A stretch of 17,855 nucleotides of DNA from Bacillota bacterium. GTDB lineage: Bacteria; Bacillota; Clostridia; Peptostreptococcales; Anaerovoracaceae. The stretch lies in the NCBI GenBank assembly GCA_023415235.1, contig JAEZLP010000005.1, positions 1 through 17,855 of the forward strand, read 5' to 3'. The notes beneath the pieces are model-generated. The model saw only the letters and a list, made by a program, of their open reading frames with translations. It made no database searches and had not been told where the DNA came from. The first letter of the stretch is position 1. Each line of letters starts with the position of its first letter. Of this stretch, positions 1 to 7,700 are shown piece by piece. Made by a program: the position numbers and the translations under genes.

Positions 1-41
1 ATCAGACCACTATCAGTCAGTTCATATTTAAATAAAGTTGA

Positions 42-125
42 AGCGCCGTGTACGGAACCGTACGCACGGTGCTGTGAGAGGTCGGGAAATTGAATATCAC
101 TATTCAAATTTCCCTCCTACTCGAT
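42..125 (+). mobile_element. Group II intron 3' end (domains V and VI), partial
   Basis: Bases 42-73 fold into a hairpin like group II domain V: lower stem 42-49 with 66-73 including a G45/T70 wobble, upper stem 50-54 with 59-63, tetraloop GAAC at 55-58, and a two-base bulge. Domain VI follows. Stem 84-90 (GGGAAAT) pairs with 108-114, and 76-81 (GAGAGG) pairs with 116-122, leaving A119 bulged. A119 lies six bases before the presumed end at T125, where a branch-point adenosine is expected. The end reads CTACTCGAT, with the AY terminus typical of these introns. The body and any reverse transcriptase lie left of the window, so the subclass cannot be assigned. It ends only 28 bp from the stop codon of the convergent SLH gene. 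Confidence 0.8.
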
Positions 126-153
126 TGTAAAGCATATTTCAAGTTATTAATCT

Positions 154-1392
154 TTATGCCTGTGCCGGTACGTCGATTGCTGATCCGCTGGTACCGTCAC
201 CGCTTGTGCTTCCTGTGTCGCCTGTGTTATTGCTGTCTTCTGTTTCACCTGCATTTTCGCCGGCTGTGAGAGTCTCCATTTTAGAGACTGCGCTGTTCAG
301 CTTTGTTAGATTTGATTCGGAAATCAGGGCTTTCTGAGCCTCTGTGAGCGCATCATATGCTGCGGTCGCTTCCTGTACCGCTTCGGCATCATCAATTGTC
401 AAGGCATCTGTCGCCGGCAATGCTTCAATGCGTTCATTGACCTCATTAGCCGCCGCCTGATCGGTTGAAACGGTGAACTGGATTCCTTTTCCGAAATCAT
501 ACCCCTCAACATTCAGCTTCAAGGTGTACGTTTTTCCATCCTCGAGAGCTGCAGATACCGCATAGGTTTCCCCGCTGTCAGTGGTGGTGATCGCCTCTAC
601 CGTAACGTTGATCGCCTCTACCGTAATGTTGATGGCCTCTCCTGTCGTTTCATTGTCAACCTTCGTCAAAGTGACCGCTCCCTTGGTGATTCCGTCCACT
701 GAAGGGTTCAGTGCCAGCTTGAAGCCTTCCGTATCCACTTCGTTAACGGTCATCGCGACGGCATCGGGTGCGTTGTGGTAATCCAGAGCTTTGCTCAGGG
801 CAATGACGGATTCGCCTCTTTTAATATGATTGTTAGCCAGGAAGGTCCCGTCTGGATATCCGCTAAGGATTTTTGCCGTTACGCAGGCGCCTATTGCTCC
901 CTTGCTCCATGCAGGAATGGCTTTTCCGTCATCAAACTTGTCCGCGGCTGCTGCGTCCGCTTTCAGCTCATTGATCTTTCCGATCATGACCGCTGCCTCC
1001 TGCCGTGTGATCTTGGCATTGGGTTTCATGGTACCATCCGGATACCCGTTGATGTAACCTGCTGCTTTTGCGATTGCCACCGCTTCGGTGTACCATTTTC
1101 CCTCTTCCACGTCCGTATAATCGATCTTTGCTTTTTCGGTATATCCGAAGGCGCTGTTTACTACGGTCATGAACTCTGCTCTGGTAATATGGTTCTCCGG
1201 CTTGAATGTTCCATCGGGATACCCCTTGATATATCCACTGTCAACCCAGCTCTGAATCTCATCCTCAGCCCAGTGGTCCGCGATATCGCTCACCTTGGTG
1301 GACGCAAATGCGGAAGCCGGACTTAATGTGAGTACCAGGGCCAAAACTGCCAGGATGGAAACAAACCGCTGTCTTTTCTTAAGTATATTCAC
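154..1392 (-). CDS. SLH-domain surface protein with helical module and Ser/Thr/Gly-rich tail (412 aa)
   Basis: This is an exported protein predicted to bind secondary cell-wall polymer. The start chosen is the GTG at 1392, preceded by AGAAAGGA with 7-nt spacing and followed at once by a signal peptide (KKRQR, hydrophobic core, ASAFA cleavage site near residue 30). The ATG 37 codons upstream would bury that signal. Three SLH domains follow at about residues 33-80, 90-140 and 150-210, with TRAE, TRQE and KRGE motifs, so the third is degenerate. Residues ~215-325 look like a beta-sandwich and contain a 7-residue tandem duplication (AINITVE/AINVTVE). Residues ~325-375 form a helical module with the YDALTEAQKALI pattern seen in clostridial surface proteins. 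The tail is rich in G, S, T, D and E. No sortase motif is visible. It is monocistronic, with a likely promoter at 1474-1503. No terminator is visible before the intron end at 125. Confidence 0.93.
   Translation of the reverse strand: MNILKKRQRFVSILAVLALVLTLSPASAFASTKVSDIADHWAEDEIQSWVDSGYIKGYPDGTFKPENHITRAEFMTVVNSAFGYTEKAKIDYTDVEEGKWYTEAVAIAKAAGYINGYPDGTMKPNAKITRQEAAVMIGKINELKADAAAADKFDDGKAIPAWSKGAIGACVTAKILSGYPDGTFLANNHIKRGESVIALSKALDYHNAPDAVAMTVNEVDTEGFKLALNPSVDGITKGAVTLTKVDNETTGEAINITVEAINVTVEAITTTDSGETYAVSAALEDGKTYTLKLNVEGYDFGKGIQFTVSTDQAAANEVNERIEALPATDALTIDDAEAVQEATAAYDALTEAQKALISESNLTKLNSAVSKMETLTAGENAGETEDSNNTGDTGSTSGDGTSGSAIDVPAQA
589..640 (-). repeat. 21-bp in-frame tandem duplication
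   Basis: Units 589-609 and 610-630 differ at a single base (606 versus 627). A third, diverged partial unit runs 631-640. Each unit encodes seven residues of the pattern AIN(I/V)TVE, so the repeat keeps the frame. Confidence 0.9.
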
Positions 1393-1473
1393 TCTGTTGT
1401 CCTTTCTATCTGTTAAACAAGAAATATTGATTGTCGGACGGCCTGAACTCTTTTCGTGTGAGCCGCCTTTTTT

Positions 1474-1503
1474 ATGATATCGAATCCGGCGGCCGTGTTT
1501 CAA
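1474..1503 (-). promoter_or_regulatory. Probable promoter of the 412-aa SLH gene
   Basis: On the minus strand the -35 is TTGAAA (1498-1503), the spacer is 18 bp, and the -10 is TATCAT (1474-1479). It would give a leader of about 75 nt before the GTG at 1392. An inverted repeat (GCCGCC/GGCGGC, 1462-1467 and 1488-1493) straddles the -10 and could be an operator. The rest of the gap between the start codon and the terminator at 1618 shows no gene. Confidence 0.5.
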
Positions 1504-1617
1504 TCCTCACTTTATGGGAACACAGCTATGCTTTTCCAGCACTGCTTATCGCTATTAAACGATTCCAATGAATTGATGTGTTGCTTAAAGATCTTCGAAC
1601 TGTCCGCATTATTAAAC

Positions 1618-1659
1618 AAAAAAATAGACAGAATTACCAAATGGAATAATTCTGTCTAT
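1618..1659 (-). terminator. Intrinsic terminator of the DUF1846 gene
   Basis: The minus strand reads a perfect 13-bp stem (1647-1659 with 1624-1636) with a 10-nt loop, then seven Ts (complement of A1618-A1624). It lies about 40 nt after the stop codon at 1702. Confidence 0.93.
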
Positions 1660-1701
1660 GAATAAGGAATATGATAACGGGGTCCGTTCGATCAGACCGG
1701 A

Positions 1702-3213
1702 CTAATTAAAGTACAAATTGGTGGTCAGATATTCCGGATCAGAGGTTACGTCCAGCCCCAGATCCCGCAGCGTCTGCTCGTCCCGGTCGCTGAGGATTGC
1801 TGTGCAGTGGGCCTTGCAGCCGGAAAGCAGGGGCAGCTTTTCAACCGCCACCTGAGCGGAGGGGTTGGTGGTTGCGGATATCATAAGAGCGCTGAGAATT
1901 TCTTCCACATTCAGGCTCGATTTTTCATTGTGAAGGATATTGGTCTTCAAATGCTGGATGGTTTCCAGAACCACCGGGGATAGAAGAAAAATATCGTCAG
2001 ACAATCCGCAGAGCTTCTTGACCGCATTGAGGATGGCAGCCGCAGCCGCAACCATTCTTCTGGAGCTTCTGCCCGTTACGAAGGTGCCGTCCGGCATTTC
2101 AATGGCCATTACCACCACATTTTCATATTTCTTGTCAAGGCTTCTCTTGTATTCCGCATATTCCCACGCAGGCTTTACCACGGCGCGGTCCTCAATTTTC
2201 AATTTAAGGTCGTCCATCAAAAGCTTGGAACGCAGGAGGGATTCCTCGCTGATCTTTCCCTTTTTGTAATCGCATTGAGCAATCAGGTATCTTCTGATCA
2301 CTTCCTGTTCGGCGGCCTTGCGGACGACATCGTCGTTGGTGATCGAAAAACCTGCTCGGTTGACTCCCATGTCCGTAGGTGATTTGTAATCCGCTTCCTC
2401 TCCGGTGATCTTTTCGATGATTCGCTTGATTACAGGAAATACCTCCAGGTCTCTGTTGTAGTTGACCGCCATCTGACCATACGCTTCGAGATGGAAGTTG
2501 TCGATCATATTGACGTCTTTCAAGTCTGCTGTGGCAGCTTCATAAGCCACATTGACCGGATGCTTCAAAGGCAGGCTCCAGATGGGGAAGGTTTCAAATT
2601 TTGCATAGCGGACTCTCTTGCCGCGGCGATAGTCATGATACAGCTGGCTCAGACAGGTTGCGAGCTTTCCGCTTCCGCCGCCCGGTCCTGTGACTACGAC
2701 GAGAGGCTTGGTTACTTCAATATATGGATTTGCGCCGTATCCCTCATCGCTTACGATGGTGTCCACGTCGGTGGGGTAGCCTTTTGTGAAGTGGTGCTTG
2801 TATGTTTTGATCCCGCGGCGGGTCAATTTATTGATAAACATGTTTACAGCGGGCTGGTCTTCATATCGGGTAATTACAACGCTGTTTATGGATAGGTCGT
2901 ATTTTCGGAAGGTGTCGATCAGTCTGAGAACTTCAAGATCGTAGGTGATTCCAAAATCCTGACGCGTCTTGTTCGTCGTGATGTCGCCGGCGAAGATGCA
3001 GATGATGATTTCCGCTTGGTCCTTCATTTTTTGGAGGAGCTTGATCTTTGCGTTTTCATCAAAACCGGGAAGAACTCTCATGGCGTGCTTGTCGTGAACC
3101 AGCTTGCCGCCGAATTCGAGATAAAGCCGTTCGCTGTTTTTATCATTGATACGCTCTAAAATATACTTGGACTGTTCTTCGATATACTTGTTTGCATCAA
3201 AGCCTGTTTTCAT
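1702..3213 (-). CDS. DUF1846 / UPF0371 family protein (503 aa)
   Basis: Recognised as a DUF1846 (UPF0371) member from its N-terminal part (starting MKTGFDANKYIEEQSKYI) and its overall length, close to the family's usual ~500 residues. The family has no firmly established biochemical role. The protein has no signal peptide or membrane segment, so it should be cytoplasmic. A glycine-rich P-loop-like motif, GPGGGSGK, lies at about residues 175-182 after a hydrophobic strand (LVVVT), which suggests nucleotide or phosphate binding; this is inference. The start is the ATG at 3213, preceded by GAGGTGG at 6-nt spacing. The longer frame from 3285 lacks a comparable site and would start at the promoter. 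It is transcribed alone, from a promoter at 3291-3319 to a terminator at 1618-1659, and has no obvious link to the surrounding surface proteins. Confidence 0.93.
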   Translation of the reverse strand: MKTGFDANKYIEEQSKYILERINDKNSERLYLEFGGKLVHDKHAMRVLPGFDENAKIKLLQKMKDQAEIIICIFAGDITTNKTRQDFGITYDLEVLRLIDTFRKYDLSINSVVITRYEDQPAVNMFINKLTRRGIKTYKHHFTKGYPTDVDTIVSDEGYGANPYIEVTKPLVVVTGPGGGSGKLATCLSQLYHDYRRGKRVRYAKFETFPIWSLPLKHPVNVAYEAATADLKDVNMIDNFHLEAYGQMAVNYNRDLEVFPVIKRIIEKITGEEADYKSPTDMGVNRAGFSITNDDVVRKAAEQEVIRRYLIAQCDYKKGKISEESLLRSKLLMDDLKLKIEDRAVVKPAWEYAEYKRSLDKKYENVVVMAIEMPDGTFVTGRSSRRMVAAAAAILNAVKKLCGLSDDIFLLSPVVLETIQHLKTNILHNEKSSLNVEEILSALMISATTNPSAQVAVEKLPLLSGCKAHCTAILSDRDEQTLRDLGLDVTSDPEYLTTNLYFN

Positions 3214-3290
3214 TTCAACCACCTCTTTTTCCTGTAATCTTGCAGATCTGCGTGTGACTATAACTATTAGTTTAAAAAACAACATTGTGA

Positions 3291-3319
3291 ATTATACCAG
3301 AAATGTAGGGAACGTACAA
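3291..3319 (-). promoter_or_regulatory. Sigma-A-type promoter of the DUF1846 gene
   Basis: On the minus strand the -35 is TTGTAC (3314-3319), the spacer is 17 bp (3297-3313) and the -10 is a perfect TATAAT (3291-3296). The expected transcription start lies ~70 nt before the ATG at 3213. Confidence 0.8.
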
Positions 3320-3372
3320 CCGGAAAACGGAAAAAGATGAATACGGAAAGAGGCTTCTGAAATGCAAAAGAA

Positions 3373-3410
3373 AGCGGAAAACCAGCCACGATCTGCGACT
3401 GATTTCCGCT
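3373..3410. other. Stem-loop between two divergent promoters
   Basis: AGCGGAAA (3373-3380) pairs with TTTCCGCT (3403-3410). Inner CAG/CTG pairs extend the stem after mismatches. Read on the minus strand it is followed by TTTCTTTT, so it could be a weak terminator insulating the DUF1846 promoter, or a protein-binding site. No gene precedes it on that strand. Confidence 0.5.
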
Positions 3411-3442
3411 ACAATTGTTCGCTTGATTTTTCCGCAATCTGG

Positions 3443-3471
3443 TTGACATTTGGCAGAGAATTATATAAAAT
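3443..3471 (+). promoter_or_regulatory. Strong sigma-A-type promoter of the SLH/giant-protein operon
   Basis: A perfect TTGACA (3443-3448), a 17-bp spacer (3449-3465) and TAAAAT (3466-3471). Transcription should start near 3478, giving a leader of about 147 nt before the ATG at 3625. Confidence 0.85.
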
Positions 3472-3477
3472 GGAAAA

Positions 3478-3624
3478 AAATAACAGTTGTGCAGGAGCGT
3501 GCACATTGAAAAAAGAATAGGACCACGCCCGAAAAGGGCAGGGAAATATATGAGGGCTGAATTATAAATTTGAACCATTCTTTGAGTCGGGCTGAAACAG
3601 ATAGTAGAAGGAAGTGAAAAAAAC
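3478..3624 (+). promoter_or_regulatory. Structured 5' leader, candidate regulatory RNA
   Basis: Visible pairings are: hairpin TGTGCA/TGCACA around a 6-nt loop (~3488-3505); a 9-bp long-range stem with one bulged A, 3512-3521 with 3575-3583; inside it a hairpin GCCC (3527-3530) with GGGC (3536-3539). GCCCGA (3527-3532) can instead pair with TCGGGC (3587-3592), which crosses the long stem as a pseudoknot or acts as a mutually exclusive alternative. GGGCTGAA occurs twice, at 3554 and 3589. The ribosome binding site AGAAGGAAG lies at ~3605-3613. It matches no riboswitch class known to me. Confidence 0.4.
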
Positions 3625-4671
3625 ATGAAAAAAATCATTGCGGCCGCAATATCATTCATGACGATCCTGGCTTCGACCACCCCGGTGTTTAGCGCGGATT
3701 ATACGGATGTAAAACAGGGAAACTGGGCATTTGAGGCAGTGAATGCCATGTCGGACAGGGCTGTAGTAGTAGGTTACCCCGACGGCAGCTTCAAGCCGAA
3801 CAAAACGGTTACCTACGGTGAATTCATTAAAATGGCTTTGATCGCTGATACCGGCGCAGATGCAGGAAATTCCGGCACCGGTCACTGGGCGCTGAATTAT
3901 TACAACAAAGCGTTGGAGCTGAAATATTTTACGGCAGGAGCAATTGGCAAGGCCCAGCTCGGCGATTCGATTCCCAGAGGAGACATGGCGCTGATCATCA
4001 GTTCCGTTCTCGGTGAGCTCAAGATCGAAAATTACGACGAAATCCAAGAAGGGATCAAGGATGTTACCTATCAGACCAAAAATGAATATGACATTACGAA
4101 AGCCTACGCTTCCGGAGTCCTGACAGGCTATACCGATCGCACCTTCCGACCGGATAAAACCCTCTCCCGGGCGGAAGCCGCTATGGTAATCTATCGGTTG
4201 GCGGATGAAAGCAAGCGGGAGCTGCCGGGAGCGTCTGCAAATGAAAGCAAATCAACAGGAGGAGCAATCACCTCCGAACCCACAGTTACTTATCCAACCA
4301 GCGAATTGCTGGACCTGTCCAAGCTGACCCCGGACAAAACCAGAGCGGTTAGCGTCCACTTTACCGATGAGTATGAGCTTTACACAGATGCCAGTGTGTG
4401 GGATATGAAAATGTTTAGAGGTTGGGACGGAGAAGGATGTGCCTTTGACCATACATTACGTGGCCACATTTATCTAATAAAAGATGGTGAAATCGCGGAT
4501 TATTGTATGACAACACCAAAATATGATAACGAAGGTAATTATCTATACTATCAAAGATCAATATCTCATTATGACATAAGCAAGGCGGATTATATTCTTT
4601 GTGTACCATCAGATGCGAAATCCGAAGTGAGTGATCATATCAAAGCAGTTGTAAATCCATTCAAACAATAA
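3625..4671 (+). CDS. Small SLH protein with novel C-terminal domain (348 aa)
   Basis: Secreted, wall-associated protein. The signal peptide is residues 1-23 (MKK, hydrophobic core, VFS cleavage site). Three SLH-type domains lie at about residues 24-70, 82-135 and 138-195. Their motifs are TYGE, PRGD and SRAE, so only the third is near the canonical TRAE that contacts pyruvylated wall polymer, and wall binding may be weaker or altered. A Ser/Thr-rich linker (~195-225) leads to a ~120-residue C-terminal domain that I do not recognise; it is rich in aromatic residues and has three cysteines. The codons for residues ~270-348 are markedly AT-rich (about 33% GC over 4441-4680, against 45-55% in stretches I counted earlier in the gene). 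AAGGAAG precedes the ATG. The giant gene starts 43 bp downstream with no terminator between, so they are probably one operon. Confidence 0.93.
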   Translation: MKKIIAAAISFMTILASTTPVFSADYTDVKQGNWAFEAVNAMSDRAVVVGYPDGSFKPNKTVTYGEFIKMALIADTGADAGNSGTGHWALNYYNKALELKYFTAGAIGKAQLGDSIPRGDMALIISSVLGELKIENYDEIQEGIKDVTYQTKNEYDITKAYASGVLTGYTDRTFRPDKTLSRAEAAMVIYRLADESKRELPGASANESKSTGGAITSEPTVTYPTSELLDLSKLTPDKTRAVSVHFTDEYELYTDASVWDMKMFRGWDGEGCAFDHTLRGHIYLIKDGEIADYCMTTPKYDNEGNYLYYQRSISHYDISKADYILCVPSDAKSEVSDHIKAVVNPFKQ

Positions 4672-4714
4672 TTACTTCAAATAATAAATAATTGAAAACA
4701 GAAAGGAGAAAAAA

Positions 4715-7700
4715 ATGTCTGCTGCAGACAATCGAATAACAAGAAAAGGCATCCCGATCCTTTTAATCACAGCCCTGAATCTTACAGGGCTTTTTTCTTG
4801 CCATCATGTCGCTTATGCGGACAGCGTTGTTCTGTCGGAACAGACCTATTATCATCTCGATATGGGCGTCCAGATCGCCTACAACCCGGGCTGTGCCTGG
4901 GGAAGCAGCAACATCTACGGGAGTGATACGCCATTACCGGTCTATACGACAATAACGTTTAACTGCGAGGTGGAGGTTCTTGATACATATCCGCTGAATA
5001 GTACGAAAGGTAGCAGCTTTGATTTCAATGATGATATGACCAGTCATAATATCCCTAACGAATTAGGCGACGGGACGTCGGCATATAATTGGTTTTACAG
5101 AGAATATGTATCATCAGCCATGTCGGAAGGTAGCTGTAGTAGCAGTGGAAAATCAGTTTCCTTTAGTTATACGGCTGAACTGAATACCTCTACACCATTA
5201 GAAGTAGTCGAATTCGGTAAGTATGGCAACGACCAAGAGATCTACCAGCTCTTCGGTGGGAAAACCGCTCTGGAGGCCGATCAGCCGGAGATAGCGGAGG
5301 CTATTGCCACGGCCCTGGAGGCGGGGAGAAACGGAACCGCGGGGAATAACAAGCTCTATCTGATCTTTTGTCCCAATGTGATCGAGTATAGGAAATACAT
5401 TGAGGTGGGCGATCTGGAAGCAAGGCTTGATCTGCCATCCACGGCGAAGCAGGGGGAAACCTATTCCGTTGCGGATGCATCCATTGTCGACGGCAGTCTG
5501 ATGGTGGAGAAAGCCCTGCTGGAAAAACAGATCGGCAGCGGGATCTGGGAGGAAACCGCTGTCTGGTGGGGAACCGGGACGCCGGGAAAGAACACCGGCG
5601 GCAGTGTAGAGGAGTCCTGCGATGAAATCGGAACGGTAACCTATCGGCTAACGGTAACAGCGACAAACGGGCAGCAGGATACCGACATGAAAACCATTAT
5701 GATCACCGACGGCAGAGAGATCGACGGGCAGGCAATACTGGAACTGCCGGAATATACCTACGAGGGTCATCCGGCGCTGGCAAGAGATGTTTCTGTTTTT
5801 CAGGTCGACGGAAAGAGCTACTCGGCCAGGCGGGCCTATGAAGAAAATGTCGCGGACAATGACTTTATACCGATGCCGGCTTCCGCGGGAAGCGCGACAA
5901 GAGAGACCTTAACCACTGCCAATGTGGTCTTCGAAAGGAGAGGGAACTATAAGGTCAAGCTGGAAGTGAACACGGCAAATGGAACTACCCTGACGGACAT
6001 CAAACCGATCACCGTGCGGAAGACTCCGTATATTCTGGACAGCCTGGGAGGATTTCAGAAACAAAACCGAAGGCAAATCCTGAATCTTTCTGTGGCAACC
6101 TACCCCGGAAAGCCCATTGTCGAATATTCCATAAAACTGAAAGATTTAAAAACAGGGCAGGAAGTCATCCTGACTGAAGCCGAGCCCCTTCAGAACAATG
6201 CGACGATTAAAACGAGAACAGTCACATCGGACGGGGATTCTTATTGGACCAATTTTGAGCTTCTTTTTCTGACGAAAAATACAGAAGCACAGCTGTATCA
6301 ATATACCGTTTTTATGAAGGATAGCAAGGGGGATACGGACACGGTCCAGAAGACCTTTACCGTAGCGCCTGACCTGCCGCCGGACCCGGCGATCGTCATG
6401 CAGGATTCCTTTATCAGAAACAAAGGAACGAATTACGCTGAAATCATTTCCGAGGATGCAAGCACTACGGACGGCGATCAGCTTGTACGAACCTGGAGCG
6501 TCGAGGGGAAAGATGTCAAGACGATGGATGGCTACAAGGACCTTGCTTTCGGAACAGGGCAAAAAGTGCAATTCAATAAATTCGGAGTCGGAAAAATGGA
6601 TGTCGATCTGTTTCTCAAAGACGTCTGGATCGAACCGACCCTGGAGGAATATGTAACCGATGCAGACCGAAAAACTGCAGCCACGACAAAGACAGCAGAT
6701 GTCATCAATATTGCGCCCACAGTCAGATTGGAGCCAAAAGCCACAAAGGAAGCGGAGCTTGTCATTGTAACAGACAAAAAGCATAAAACCGCAGTCAGCG
6801 AAGGTATCAACACACTGAAGGCGGCATTGATTGAAAAAGGCTTTGATCCCCATATCAGTCTTGCTGTGTCGGCGGATGCAGACGAGGGCGGTTATCGGCG
6901 AGTGGCGTCATGGACCTGGGACACAACGGTAAATTGCGGGATGTGCAACCGGAATTTGGGGCAGATGGATTCCGAATATGTTTACCGCATCGTATCCCCG
7001 GGAAAATATGTGGACGGCTATCAGGAAAGATGCGTCACGGATCAGCCCCATGTGGTACAAGCCCTGTCAGCCGGAACAACAGAGGCTTCCGGCTACCTTG
7101 CATGGAGTTATCCGGTGAACGAGTCCCGAAGCTTCGGCATAGAGCTTGACAACAAAGAAAAGTACGTCTACATCGTTTGCTATGATACCAATAAAACCAC
7201 GGTATTGAACAGGGACAACGGCGCATACCTCACTACGCTGAATATGGCGATTCCCGGAGCGCCTTTCCTCAATGACAATGGACAGGAGCTTTACTTCGTT
7301 GCCAATTCCGGGATCACGAAGTATGACACCTCGTCGGGAAGCTATTCGACAGTGATCTCAAGGGGAGGCCAGCTTGCGCAGATGATGGACGGAAAAATCA
7401 TCTTCGTCGGCAAGAAAGAACCGCCGGTAAAGCAAAATAAAAACGGCTTCGGCTTCTACATCGGACGATTCGACATGGATTCCGAGACCATTGAGGAGGT
7501 TGCGGTTCCGGAGCTGCCAAACACCGACGGCCCGGTTTCCCCCGCGGATATCGATTCCGAAGGGAAGGTGCTGTTTAAACAAGGATCCAATATCTGGGTG
7601 GCAGATACGCAGAATCAAACTGTTAAAATGACCAACGGAGCCGGAATCGGCGACCAAATGAACTCTACCGTATTCGTGAAGAATGAGAAAGGGGAAGGTG

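Noticed and set aside
775..1326. 183-codon open frame on the plus strand
   Set aside because: Antisense to the SLH domains of the 412-aa gene; the product looks like a frame shadow.
1393..1503. 37-codon N-terminal extension of the 412-aa SLH protein
   Set aside because: It runs through the likely promoter and puts 37 hydrophilic residues before the signal peptide. The GTG at 1392 has AGAAAGGA in front.
1494..1521. GTTTCAATCCTCAC-type sequence resembling the end of a CRISPR repeat (ATTGAAAC on the minus strand)
   Set aside because: Only one copy is present, with no spacer-repeat array and no cas gene in the window. It overlaps a plausible -35 box.
3267..3680. 137-codon open frame on the minus strand
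   Set aside because: It spans both divergent promoters and the leader. Its low-complexity hydrophobic translation and position argue against a gene.
4790..4806. Possible lipobox LFSC in the giant protein's signal peptide
   Set aside because: Phe at -2 is atypical of lipoboxes, and a good signal peptidase I site (AYA-DS) follows shortly after.
6146..6853. 235-codon open frame on the minus strand
   Set aside because: Antisense shadow of the giant gene with no recognisable features.
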